Assembly: GCA_910588235.1 (NCBI GenBank)
Contig: CAJUOQ010000046.1
Coordinates: 1-14,044 of the forward strand
Source of the DNA: an uncultured Atopostipes sp.
Lineage (GTDB): Bacteria > Bacillota > Bacilli > Lactobacillales > Carnobacteriaceae_A
Direction of reading: 5' to 3'
Length of the DNA: 14,044 nt
How positions within the stretch are numbered: position 1 is the first letter of the stretch; each line of letters begins with the position of its first letter. Of this stretch, positions 6,967-13,991 are shown piece by piece. The translations under genes and the position numbers were made by a program. The notes under the pieces were generated by a model, which saw only the letters and a program-made list of their open reading frames with translations, made no database searches and was not told the DNA's origin.

Positions 6967-7750
6967 TGTTAGCCTCCTTTGGCAAGTTTTTTAATTCTGC
7001 ACGGTCCGTAAAGAGCGATGGATAAGACAAGATCGTCACTAAATAAGAGGAAAGGGTTGCCGTTGAAATTTGCGTAAAGATAATCATAATCTGGTACGCT
7101 ACAGCAATTAGCGGCGAAACTCCTGCAAATAATAACCCATTCATTGTTCCGGGAAAGGTGACAATACCTAAGGCTCTTGCTTTATCAATAATCGGAATTA
7201 ATCCATTTGAAATACTCTTTTTAATAATGCTCTGCGAAGCTTGTCTAGGAGTGGCTCCTAGGGCGATTTTTTCTAAGATCTTTTCTTGATTATCGTGATA
7301 TAAGTTTTCTAAGCTGGAAAAAGAGAGCCCAATCGCCGTCATTGAATTTCCGGCAATGGTTCCAGCGAGCGGTACGATTTGTGATGGTTGGAATTTAATG
7401 GCTTCAATCAACACTAAAAGAGTCAGCGTTCCCACCGTGGTTAAGGTTAAAGCAAATAAAGAAATTAAAAAACTATGGTCAAAGGCAGCGCCTCGCTGTT
7501 TAGAATTCCAAGCCGCATTTAATAAAATCACGGCAATCATTGCGAAAGTGACCCAATTGTTATCTAATTGGAAAACTTCTCGTAAAACAAAGCCGACAAT
7601 GACTAATTGAACGGTCGCTCGTACAGCCGCAATAACGATATCTTTTTCTAGTTTCAGTTTTTCTTTATAAGAAATTGAAATACTAATAACGACTAAGATA
7701 AAAGTTAAGAAAATAGATAAAGGAGTGGCTTGTAAAGCATTCGCATCCAT
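6959..7750 (-). CDS. fetB: FetB-like ABC transporter permease (UPF0014), first paralog
   Basis: This 263-aa permease has the family features AAVRATVQLVIVGFVL, GTIAGNSMTA, ALGATPRQAS and FPGTMNGLLFAGVSP, and about seven membrane segments. It is colinear with the next gene along its whole length, starting from the matching N-termini QATPLSIFL and QITPLSLLF. The start codon overlaps the stop of the ATPase gene by one base (TAATG), so ATPase and permease are translationally coupled. The likely function is the membrane channel of a metal (iron) exporter at the cytoplasmic membrane. The substrate is inferred from the family only. Confidence 0.9.
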   Translation of the reverse strand: MDANALQATPLSIFLTFILVVISISISYKEKLKLEKDIVIAAVRATVQLVIVGFVLREVFQLDNNWVTFAMIAVILLNAAWNSKQRGAAFDHSFLISLFALTLTTVGTLTLLVLIEAIKFQPSQIVPLAGTIAGNSMTAIGLSFSSLENLYHDNQEKILEKIALGATPRQASQSIIKKSISNGLIPIIDKARALGIVTFPGTMNGLLFAGVSPLIAVAYQIMIIFTQISTATLSSYLVTILSYPSLFTDRAELKNLPKEANNE

Positions 7751-8460
7751 TATTCATCTTCCTCGCTTTCTTCCGGATCGTCACCTGTTTGTTCTTCTTG
7801 TTCCTTTTTACTTAAATCTTCTGTTTTTTCGATTTCAATGACGCGGTCTGTTTGCTCATACTCCTCATCTAAATGGGTGACTAACACCATACTGATGTCG
7901 GTATCTTTTGTATAATCTTTCAACCAATCCCACACGATCTCACGCGTGTTACGATCGAGTGCACTGGAAATCTCATCTAATAAGATCACTTTCGGTTGGA
8001 TCATTAAATTTCGAATAAGAGCAACACGTTGTTTCTCTCCACCTGAAAGGGTATCAATCTCTTTGCTTAAATAATCAGGTGCTAAGTCGAGTTCTTTTAA
8101 ATACTGTTTTGCTCGTTCTTCTTCAAATTCTTCTCCGCGAATATCAAAAGGAAACTGCAAGTTGTCTTGGACGGTTTGCCCAAAAAGCGAAGGGCTTTGA
8201 AAACAATAGGTAATTTCTTTTCGGATATCCGTGGGTTCATAATCATAAATATCTTGAGCTTGGTATTGATAATCCCCCGAAACCTTTAAGTTTGGATTCA
8301 AAATTTGTGCCATATATTTTAAGATGGTACTTTTTCCACTACCAGAAGGGCCTTTAATCCCTACAAACTCTCCTTTTTTTAAAGACAGAGAAAAGTCTTC
8401 AATAATATTTAAAGAGTCTGTCCCAATCTTTAAATGCTCAATATCAATTATATTTGTCAT
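7750..8460 (-). CDS. fetA: FetA-like ABC transporter ATPase
   Basis: This 236-aa nucleotide-binding subunit carries Walker A GPSGSGKST (37-45), Q-loop Gln88 (CFQSPS), signature LSGGEKQR (138-145), Walker B VILLDE (158-163) and switch His196. It energises the two permeases encoded directly downstream. The C-terminal 25 residues are strongly acidic (ending DDPEESEEDE), an extension beyond the core domain. Start 8460 is supported by GGAGG (8468-8472) seven bases upstream. This is the first gene of a three-gene operon. By family it matches E. coli FetA (YbbL), whose complex exports iron. Confidence 0.9.
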   Translation of the reverse strand: MTNIIDIEHLKIGTDSLNIIEDFSLSLKKGEFVGIKGPSGSGKSTILKYMAQILNPNLKVSGDYQYQAQDIYDYEPTDIRKEITYCFQSPSLFGQTVQDNLQFPFDIRGEEFEEERAKQYLKELDLAPDYLSKEIDTLSGGEKQRVALIRNLMIQPKVILLDEISSALDRNTREIVWDWLKDYTKDTDISMVLVTHLDEEYEQTDRVIEIEKTEDLSKKEQEEQTGDDPEESEEDE

Positions 8461-8497
8461 TTGACTGCCTCCATTATCCTAATTGTTCTTCTTTTTC

Positions 8498-8527
8498 ATT
8501 ATAACCAAAATACATATATTATGAAAA
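8498..8527 (-). promoter_or_regulatory. Promoter of the FetA/FetB-like operon
   Basis: On the minus strand a perfect TATAAT (8503-8498) is preceded after 18 bases by TTTTCA (8527-8522), a 4/6 match to the -35 box. The start codon lies about 38 bases downstream of the -10. I see no obvious metal-regulator box. Confidence 0.6.
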
Positions 8528-8563
8528 TAAAGTACTTTAGAATCGATTTAATTAACAATAGAT

Positions 8564-8594
8564 ATAAAAAAACCTACCCAAATTGGGTAGGTTT
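8564..8594 (-). terminator. Terminator of the LysM protein gene
   Basis: On the minus strand a near-perfect palindrome with the core AACCTACCCAA/TTGGGTAGGTT (8570-8594) is followed by a run of seven T. It lies 40 bases after the stop of the LysM gene and separates it from the downstream transporter operon. Confidence 0.88.
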
Positions 8595-8633
8595 ACTCGG
8601 AATTCAATCCTATTTTGTTTTATCTTCTTCTAA

Positions 8634-9422
8634 TTAATACCAACCTTTTTCTTGCCAGAATGCTTGAGCTTCTGTCCATGAACCGTAACGTTCTTCAACG
8701 TATTTTTGAGCAGCTTCTTCTTGTTCTGCTGGTGAAGCACCGTATTCAATTAATGTTGGGTTTAATTGGTAACGACCGTAGTATCCACCTGCTGGGTTAT
8801 AAGCATCATATGAACCATTTGATTCACGTTGTGCAATCCATTCTTTCGCTTCTGCTTCTGAACCACTTGCTGGAGCTTCAGCCGCTGTATTTTCAGCTGG
8901 CGCTTCTTCGGCAGGTGCTTCAGTTGTTTCTTCTGCGACAGGTGCTTCTGCTTCTTCAGCAGGAGCCTCTACTTCTTCAGCTGGCGCTTCTTGTGTTTCT
9001 TCAACGGGTTCTTCTACTGCTTCTTCAACCGGTGCAGTTGTTTCTTCCGCTTGAGGTTCTTCTTCTAATTCAAATGTTTGAACTTCATGTGTCGCGTTAT
9101 CTTCTACAGAAACGGTATCTGCTTCTGCTGATAAGTGAAGAGTATTTCCAGCAATAATTAAATCACGGTTTGCGATCTCGTTTACGTCAACAATCTGACC
9201 GACTGAAATGTCCAATGCTTTTGAAATTGTTCCTAAAGTGTCTCCCCATTGGATCGTATAGCTTGTTTCTCCGTCAGTCGTTTGGATATCGTTTTTCACT
9301 TCTTCTACAGTACGTGCTTCCCATCCTGCTGCTTCAGCGTCAATTGTTCCACTTACTGCGAATGCTCCTGTTAATGCAGCGGTAGCTCCGAAAGTTAACA
9401 AACCTTTTCTAACTAAATTCAT
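8634..9422 (-). CDS. Secreted LysM protein with Apf-type lysozyme-like C-terminal domain
   Basis: This 262-aa secreted wall protein starts with a signal peptide (basic MNLVRK, hydrophobic core, cleavage near DAEA-A at about 31). One LysM peptidoglycan-binding domain follows at about 54-98 (YTIQWGDTLGTISKAL). Residues 119-190 are a Glu/Pro/Ala low-complexity linker with repeats of the EAPAEE type. The last 70 residues (EWIAQRESNGSYDAYNPAGG to FWQEKGWY) match the C-terminus of lactobacillal aggregation-promoting factors and related transglycosylase-like proteins, with Glu200 as a candidate catalytic residue. The role is cell-wall maintenance or remodelling. The ribosome binding site AAAGGAG lies 12 bases before ATG, rather far. 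A GC-rich hairpin sits in the 5' leader. The gene is monocistronic with its own terminator. Confidence 0.88.
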   Translation of the reverse strand: MNLVRKGLLTFGATAALTGAFAVSGTIDAEAAGWEARTVEEVKNDIQTTDGETSYTIQWGDTLGTISKALDISVGQIVDVNEIANRDLIIAGNTLHLSAEADTVSVEDNATHEVQTFELEEEPQAEETTAPVEEAVEEPVEETQEAPAEEVEAPAEEAEAPVAEETTEAPAEEAPAENTAAEAPASGSEAEAKEWIAQRESNGSYDAYNPAGGYYGRYQLNPTLIEYGASPAEQEEAAQKYVEERYGSWTEAQAFWQEKGWY

Positions 9423-9482
9423 TTGTATAATATACTCCTTTTAAAAAGTCTAAGTTTCGTTTCTGACAATCAATTATCCAAC

Positions 9483-9496
9483 GAGGCGCTCGCCTC
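9483..9496 (-). promoter_or_regulatory. GC-rich hairpin in the LysM gene leader
   Basis: The inverted repeat GAGGCG/CGCCTC with a two-base centre (9483-9496) stands out in AT-rich surroundings, about 60 bases upstream of the LysM start. It lacks a U tract in either direction, so it is not a terminator. It may stabilise the 5' end of the mRNA. Confidence 0.4.
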
Positions 9497-9699
9497 ATTG
9501 AGTTAGTACTTTACCATAAAAAAATTGGAAAAAAAGGGCATTACAGGCTTTGTGATGAATTGGTATTCTTTATGTAGTTTTTTGCAATTCTTATGTAATA
9601 TTCGTTATCCATTGTTACAAAGAATGCGATATGTAAGGGTATTTGACGATAATAAGGGCTTTATTTTTCAGTTTAAAAAATAGTTGGTTGAGGAGATAG

Positions 9700-9747
9700 A
9701 TGCAGGCACAGATGGCTAAAAGGGGAAAAAGAGCTAGGGTTCTTTAA
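9700..9747 (+). CDS. Candidate 15-codon basic leader peptide
   Basis: GAGGAG (9690-9695) precedes ATG 9700, and the frame encodes MQAQMAKRGKRARVL before TAA. It lies 90 bases upstream of the ornithine cyclodeaminase-family gene and contains three Arg codons, all of the rare AGG/AGA type. The bases TTGAGGAG (9688-9695) covering its ribosome binding site are perfectly complementary to CTCCTCAA (9769-9776), so the site could be sequestered. No terminator follows and the spacing to ATG is short (4 bases), so this is tentative. Confidence 0.25.
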   Translation: MQAQMAKRGKRARVL

Positions 9748-9837
9748 GCATTTTCTTTCAGCTTGTTCCTCCTCAATGTTATTCTATGCATATGTGTATA
9801 AAAGAAGAATAAAAAATAAGAGAAGGAGTTTATTGAA

Positions 9838-10845
9838 ATGACCAAGACTAAATTAATTGATATGGATAGAATTCAATCATTGACAAATATGGATGAGATT
9901 AACCAAATTGTGGATAAGACTTTTCGCGAATTTGGCCGTCGTCGGATTAAGAATCCAACAAAAGTGACTTTAGATTTAGGAGATAGCAGCGACTGGCCGG
10001 ATTATGAAGGGTATATGAATGCGATGCCTGCTTATATTGAATGGTTAGATGTTGCGGGGATCAAGTGGGTCGGTGGTTTTGATGGGAAACGTAAAGAAGC
10101 GAATTACCCCTATATAACAGGGATGATTCTTATGATTGACCCTCAAATGGGCACTTTTGAAACGATATTGGATGGTTCCTTTATTACAAACATGCGGACG
10201 GGCGCTCAAACAGCTGTTATCCTGAAAAATTTAGGTTTTGAACGCGATCAAGACATCACGATTGGCTTATATGGGACAGGCATGCAGGCGAAGACTTCAC
10301 TGATGGCTTTAAGCGAATGGTATAATATTCAGGAAGTTAAATTATCGAACCATCGTTATGAAAGTGTTCCGCCTTTTATCGATGAAATCGAACATTTAAT
10401 AGACGGTTCGATAAACTATAAAGAAGATCCTGCAGAGGCGAGCGATGCGGATGTCGTGATTACGGCGACTAAAGCGGAAGAACCGATTATTCATTCTGAA
10501 TGGATTAAACCCGATACCGTTCTTATCCCTCTAGGTTCTAGTCATGAGATCGACAATCAAACCATCGCCGATGCGAACTATATTATTGTCGATCATGCGG
10601 GTCAAGCAGCGCATCGTGGAGCTTTGGCCGATGCTTTTTCTAAAGATATTATTGACCAAAATGATATTGACGCAACCATTGGGAGTTTAGCGAGCGGACG
10701 AACCCAATTAGGCGATCTATCCGGCAAAACGGTCATCGCAGTTCCTATTGGGATAGGCGCACACGACGTCGCGGTAGCGGGTGTGATTGCTAAACGAGCG
10801 CAAGAAGAAGACATCGATGAAGAGTTTGAGTTTCAACCTTATTAA
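9838..10845 (+). CDS. Ornithine cyclodeaminase / mu-crystallin family NAD(P)-dependent enzyme
   Basis: This 335-aa cytoplasmic protein has the family fold. It shows Lys76 in GIKWVGGF, Arg120 in NMRTGAQTA, a Rossmann dinucleotide loop GLYGTGMQA (143-151) and the C-terminal GIGAHDVAVA with Asp310. The segment that carries the catalytic Asp (GGDxPGKxE) in true ornithine cyclodeaminase reads PLGSSHEID here. The enzyme is therefore more likely another member, such as an imine/ketimine reductase or amino-acid dehydrogenase. The ribosome binding site AGAAGGAG lies 8 bases before the ATG. The gene is separated by 600 bases, including tandem repeats, from the isoleucine epimerase operon. A functional link to it is suggested only by proximity. 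Confidence 0.85.
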   Translation: MTKTKLIDMDRIQSLTNMDEINQIVDKTFREFGRRRIKNPTKVTLDLGDSSDWPDYEGYMNAMPAYIEWLDVAGIKWVGGFDGKRKEANYPYITGMILMIDPQMGTFETILDGSFITNMRTGAQTAVILKNLGFERDQDITIGLYGTGMQAKTSLMALSEWYNIQEVKLSNHRYESVPPFIDEIEHLIDGSINYKEDPAEASDADVVITATKAEEPIIHSEWIKPDTVLIPLGSSHEIDNQTIADANYIIVDHAGQAAHRGALADAFSKDIIDQNDIDATIGSLASGRTQLGDLSGKTVIAVPIGIGAHDVAVAGVIAKRAQEEDIDEEFEFQPY

Positions 10846-10882
10846 ATCATTGTTTTTATATACAATTATAAAATAATAGTTG

Positions 10883-11046
10883 TTGCGAGTCAGAAGACGG
10901 GAGATGTGACGAGCAGATCCGGGTTTGCTTGTCACAACTAGCGATCTGTGGCTCGCAAATTTTCTTTTGGTATCACAACTCTAAATCTATGACACACAAA
11001 GGTATATTTGCTTGTCACAAGTTGTGGTTTATGACGAACAAATGCG
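10883..11046. repeat. Four degenerate tandem repeats of about 41 bp
   Basis: Units start near 10883, 10924, 10965 and 11007 and measure 40-42 bp. A typical unit runs TTTGCTTGTCACAACT, then a variable centre, then TATGACGAACAAA. The two ends are near-complementary, so single units and adjacent units can fold into hairpins, for example GTGACGAGCA/TGCTTGTCAC (10906-10915/10926-10935) inside an outer TTGCGAG/CTCGCAA stem (10883-10889/10952-10958). TTTTCTTTT follows the outer stem, so this part may also terminate the preceding gene. The repeats share no spacer logic with CRISPR arrays. The type resembles intergenic repeats of lactic acid bacteria, but I cannot name the family. Confidence 0.7.
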
Positions 11047-11152
11047 TTAATATTAACATTCAATACTATAATGATGAGCGCAATAATGAGGGTTGAGGTC
11101 ATTGAAAATTAGAACGAAATTAAAATAAAGTTAAGAAAAACACATAAAACCC

Positions 11153-11181
11153 TTGCCTTCAAAAATTATCTCTGCTAGGAT
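11153..11181 (+). promoter_or_regulatory. Promoter of the isoleucine epimerase operon
   Basis: TTGCCT (11153-11158), 17 bases, then TAGGAT (11176-11181), with TG one base before the -10 (extended -10: TGCTAGGAT). Transcription would start near 11188, about 30 bases before the leader peptide ATG. Confidence 0.6.
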
Positions 11182-11219
11182 ATCTCCTAACAACAAAAAT
11201 ATAGAAAGAAGGTGCAAGG

Positions 11220-11303
11220 ATGGAAATGCAAATGAATGGTCATTCAAAAGTGGTTTCAACTCTTTGTGCCTTTTTCATTCAAATTTTAATTATTATTAAG
11301 TAG
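11220..11303 (+). CDS. Isoleucine-rich attenuator leader peptide, 27 aa
   Basis: ATG 11220 follows GAAAGAAGGTG (11204-11214), a good ribosome binding site with about 7 bases of spacing from the AAGG core. The peptide ends FFIQILIIIK before TAG 11301, so five of its last eight codons are Ile (ATT) and one is Leu. A long hairpin starts two bases after the stop and a strong terminator follows before the transporter and isoleucine 2-epimerase genes. This is the layout of an amino-acid attenuation leader sensing charged tRNA-Ile by ribosome stalling. Alternatives are a chance frame in AT-rich DNA or a leader sensing a translation inhibitor. The match between its Ile codons and the downstream enzyme argues for the first reading. 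Confidence 0.7.
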   Translation: MEMQMNGHSKVVSTLCAFFIQILIIIK

Positions 11304-11304
11304 C

Positions 11305-11389
11305 GGATTCTAACATTTTTGGAAAAATGTTTAGAGTCCTATTTTCGTTAATTTAAACGGGGCTCTTGATAATAAAAAACCAACGAGCC
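11305..11389 (+). promoter_or_regulatory. Attenuator leader RNA with alternative pairings
   Basis: Hairpin 1:2 pairs 11305-11320 (from GGATTCTAAC) with 11323-11339 (to TTTAGAGTCC), about 15 bp with one bulge. Its 3' strand AGAGTCC (11333-11339) can instead pair with GGGCTCT (11360-11366). That same segment, as GGCTCTTG (11361-11368), can pair with CAACGAGCC (11381-11389), the 5' arm of the terminator, with one bulged C. The leader can thus switch between folds that free or occupy the terminator arm. Which fold follows ribosome stalling cannot be decided from the sequence alone. Confidence 0.55.
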
Positions 11390-11415
11390 GAGTCGAAAGG
11401 TTCGTTGGTTTTTTT
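11374..11415 (+). terminator. Intrinsic terminator of the attenuator
   Basis: A 16-bp stem pairs 11374-11389 (A6 then CCAACGAGCC) with 11399-11414 (GGTTCGTTGG then T6) around a 9-base loop, with a T tail to 11415. It lies 31 bases before the first structural gene and after the promoter and leader peptide. It therefore acts inside the operon leader and not at the end of an upstream gene. Confidence 0.9.
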
Positions 11416-11445
11416 GTTGTTAAAAATATGTGGAGGGGATAGTCA

Positions 11446-12588
11446 ATGAATAAACGAGATATACGACCAAAAACGGTGTGGAGAATTGCGGGAGCACTTA
11501 TCGCTTTCTTACTTGGATCGGGATTTGCCAGTGGGCAAGAAATTTTTCAGTTTTTAACGTCTTATGGATATAAAGGAATTATTGGTTCACTCATTTCACT
11601 CGTTCTTTTTTGTCTCGTCTCTGGCATTTTAGTGAAATATGGATTTAAACACTTAAAAAACCAAGACAAAGAATCCAGCAATCCTTATACGTACTATTTA
11701 GGAAAAGTCTTCGGCAAATTTATGCAATGGTATACACCATTCTTTGCTTTTTTAATTAATATTGTCATGATCTCAGGAGCGGGCGCTGCAATGAATCAAT
11801 ATTTTGGTTTCAATATAACGACTGGAACTGTACTGATGACAGTCATTGTATTGTTTTCTGCTCTGTTTGGGCTAAATAAATTAATAGATATTATTAGTTT
11901 GTTAGGCCCATTGACTGTCTTCTTTTCAATGTTGATTGCGGTATTGATTTTAATTCAAGACCCAGGAAATTTTTCACAGGCAGAGGGGGTTATTGCAACG
12001 ACAGAAATGCCCTTTGGAGCAGGAAATAGCACGGCTTTTTGGTTACTCGGATCCATTTTATTTGTTGCTTATAACATTGTGGCGGGGGTTCCTTTTATGA
12101 CCAGTTTAGGTTTAGAGGTTCAAAATAAAAAAGAAGCTTGGTTAGGAGGAATTTTTGGTGGAATCGGCCTTATGGCGTCAGCTATTCTTTTAAATATTGC
12201 TATGCTCGGCCATATCGAAGAACTTGTAGGTTTAGAAATACCTGTTTTATATCTAGCGCAAAGAATATCACCAATCTTAGGTTTTATTTTTACCCTTAGT
12301 TTGCTTGGAGGGATTTTTACCACTTCGGCCCCGATGCTATGGACCGTCGTCGACAGTATCACTCAACCAGAAGCGAAGACAAGGACGAAAAAAATTCTCT
12401 TAGTCTTGGTATCTATTGTGACGTTGATTGGCGCTCAGTTGCCATTTGGCACATTAGTGAATATTGTGTATCCCTTTACAGGCTATTTTGGAATTGTAAT
12501 GATCCTTCTTATTATCGGACGCGAAATTTATGACCACGTAACTGCTAAGAAAGGAGCACGTGTAATTTATGGAACGACAGAAGACTGA
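11446..12588 (+). CDS. YkvI-like membrane transporter of the APC superfamily
   Basis: This 380-aa polytopic membrane protein has about ten hydrophobic segments. It matches the YkvI-type family, whose hallmark is the broken first helix with a glycine-rich motif, here LLGSGFASGQEIFQF (22-36). The substrate of the family is not settled. The gene overlaps the isoleucine 2-epimerase gene by 20 bases and shares an Ile-codon leader, which suggests uptake or export of isoleucine, D-allo-isoleucine or another branched-chain amino acid. Start ATG 11446 is preceded by TGGAGGGG (11431-11438). The operon leader terminator lies directly upstream, so expression depends on readthrough. Confidence 0.85.
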   Translation: MNKRDIRPKTVWRIAGALIAFLLGSGFASGQEIFQFLTSYGYKGIIGSLISLVLFCLVSGILVKYGFKHLKNQDKESSNPYTYYLGKVFGKFMQWYTPFFAFLINIVMISGAGAAMNQYFGFNITTGTVLMTVIVLFSALFGLNKLIDIISLLGPLTVFFSMLIAVLILIQDPGNFSQAEGVIATTEMPFGAGNSTAFWLLGSILFVAYNIVAGVPFMTSLGLEVQNKKEAWLGGIFGGIGLMASAILLNIAMLGHIEELVGLEIPVLYLAQRISPILGFIFTLSLLGGIFTTSAPMLWTVVDSITQPEAKTRTKKILLVLVSIVTLIGAQLPFGTLVNIVYPFTGYFGIVMILLIIGREIYDHVTAKKGARVIYGTTED

Positions 12589-13918
12589 ATCTCAACGGAT
12601 GATTGAAAAGGCTGAATCGATGTATGCACCTGCGGGACAAATCCGCTATTATGATATGGTATTAAGGAAAGGAAAGGGGGCGCTCCTCAAAGATATAGAC
12701 AACAACGAATATGTTGATTTATTGGCGAGTGCTTCAGCGACAAATGTTGGACATTCCCATCCAAAAGTGATTGAAGCGATGAGTACACAAGCTCAAACCA
12801 TGATTCATTATACACCGGCTTATTTTTATAGTGATAAAGTCATTGAGTTAATGGAAAAATTAATTGAGCTTACTCCCGGAAATTTTGAAAAACGTGTCTT
12901 GTTTGGGAACTCTGGATCGGATGCGAATGATGGGATTATTAAATTTGCCCGCGCCTATACGGGACGACAAACGATCGTATCCTTTAACGGGGCTTACCAT
13001 GGTTCAACTTATGGTTCGATGACGCTTTCAGCAGTTAGTTTAAATATGCGTCGAAAAATGCAACCTTTAATGTCCAACATCCACTATCTCCCTTACCCGA
13101 ATAGGTATCATCGTATGGAAGGCGAGACAGAAGCTGAACTAACAGAACGCTATTTAGGTTATTTTCAAGAAGCTCTCGCAACTTATCTTCCTGTAGATGA
13201 GATTGCTGGCGTTATTATTGAACCCATTCAAGGAGATGGAGGATTTATCAAACCGCCGCAAGAATACATGCAAAGATTGTATGATTTCTGCCAAGAAAAT
13301 GGCATAGTCTTCGCCGTTGATGAAGTCAATCAAGGATTGGGACGGTCTGGAAAAATGTGGGGAATCGATCACTTTGACATTGCGCCGGATATTATGTCTG
13401 TAGGTAAATCTTTAGCAAGTGGTATGCCGCTGTCAGCGATTGTAGGGAAGAAAGAGATTATGGAAAGCCTAGAGGCACCGGCACATCTGTTTACTACCGC
13501 TGGTAATCCCGTTTGCTGTGCAGCTTCCTTGGCTACTTTAGAGGTTATTGAAGAGGAAAATCTCGTTGAAAAATCCCGAGAACAAGGGGAATATGTTCGG
13601 AATCGACTAGAAGAAATGCAAGAACGCTTTGACTTCCTTGGCGATGTACGGATCTTAGGTTTAAATGGTGGGATTGAGATTGTTGAATCAAAAGCTTCTA
13701 AAATAGAGGATAACGAAGCAGCTTCTAAGATTATCACGCATTGTTATCGAAAAGGTGTTTTAATGATCACCGTGGCGGGAAATGTTCTCCGTTTCCAACC
13801 TCCACTAGTGATTACAGCAGAACAACTCGACTATGCTTTAACTGTTTTAGAAGATGCCTTCACTCAACTGGCGACAGGAAATATTACTATAGATTCAGAC
13901 CGAAAAATCGGCTGGTAA
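12569..13918 (+). CDS. Isoleucine 2-epimerase, PLP-dependent (class III aminotransferase fold)
   Basis: This 449-aa cytoplasmic PLP enzyme likely interconverts L-isoleucine and D-allo-isoleucine (EC 5.1.1.21), and to a lesser degree other branched-chain amino acids. From memory it closely follows the Lactobacillus buchneri enzyme over its whole length: LLASASATNVGHSHPK, IHYTPAYF, FGNSGSDAND (112-121), GAYHGSTYGS, IEPIQGDGG, FAVDEVNQGLGR with the pyridine-binding Asp251, SVGKSLASGMP with the Schiff-base Lys280, HLFTTAGNPVC, and the C-terminal KIGW. Ordinary annotation would call it an aspartate or 4-aminobutyrate aminotransferase. The start at 12569 lies inside the transporter gene, with AAGGAG 12 bases upstream, so the two genes are coupled. 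No clear terminator follows before the intron at 13992. Confidence 0.88.
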   Translation: MERQKTESQRMIEKAESMYAPAGQIRYYDMVLRKGKGALLKDIDNNEYVDLLASASATNVGHSHPKVIEAMSTQAQTMIHYTPAYFYSDKVIELMEKLIELTPGNFEKRVLFGNSGSDANDGIIKFARAYTGRQTIVSFNGAYHGSTYGSMTLSAVSLNMRRKMQPLMSNIHYLPYPNRYHRMEGETEAELTERYLGYFQEALATYLPVDEIAGVIIEPIQGDGGFIKPPQEYMQRLYDFCQENGIVFAVDEVNQGLGRSGKMWGIDHFDIAPDIMSVGKSLASGMPLSAIVGKKEIMESLEAPAHLFTTAGNPVCCAASLATLEVIEEENLVEKSREQGEYVRNRLEEMQERFDFLGDVRILGLNGGIEIVESKASKIEDNEAASKIITHCYRKGVLMITVAGNVLRFQPPLVITAEQLDYALTVLEDAFTQLATGNITIDSDRKIGW

Positions 13919-13991
13919 GATAGAGGATTAAGAATAATCGAGATTAAATATAGCCTTCACTAAGCATTATTGTTCTTAAAACAAAAAATTA

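Noticed and set aside
8615..9157. 180-codon plus-strand frame, very Leu-rich
   Set aside because: It is the antisense shadow of the Glu/Ala/Pro-repeat coding region of the LysM gene. It has no ribosome binding site and the composition is explained by complementing GAA/GCA codons.
10883..11046. CRISPR array
   Set aside because: The repeats are degenerate and directly adjacent, with no unique spacers of constant length and no cas genes nearby.
11305..11415. T-box riboswitch before the epimerase operon
   Set aside because: No T-box sequence, AG-bulge or specifier stem is visible. A translated Ile-rich frame explains the leader better.
13369..13737. 122-codon minus-strand frame inside the epimerase gene
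   Set aside because: It is a shadow of a gene with all catalytic residues intact and has no independent start signals.
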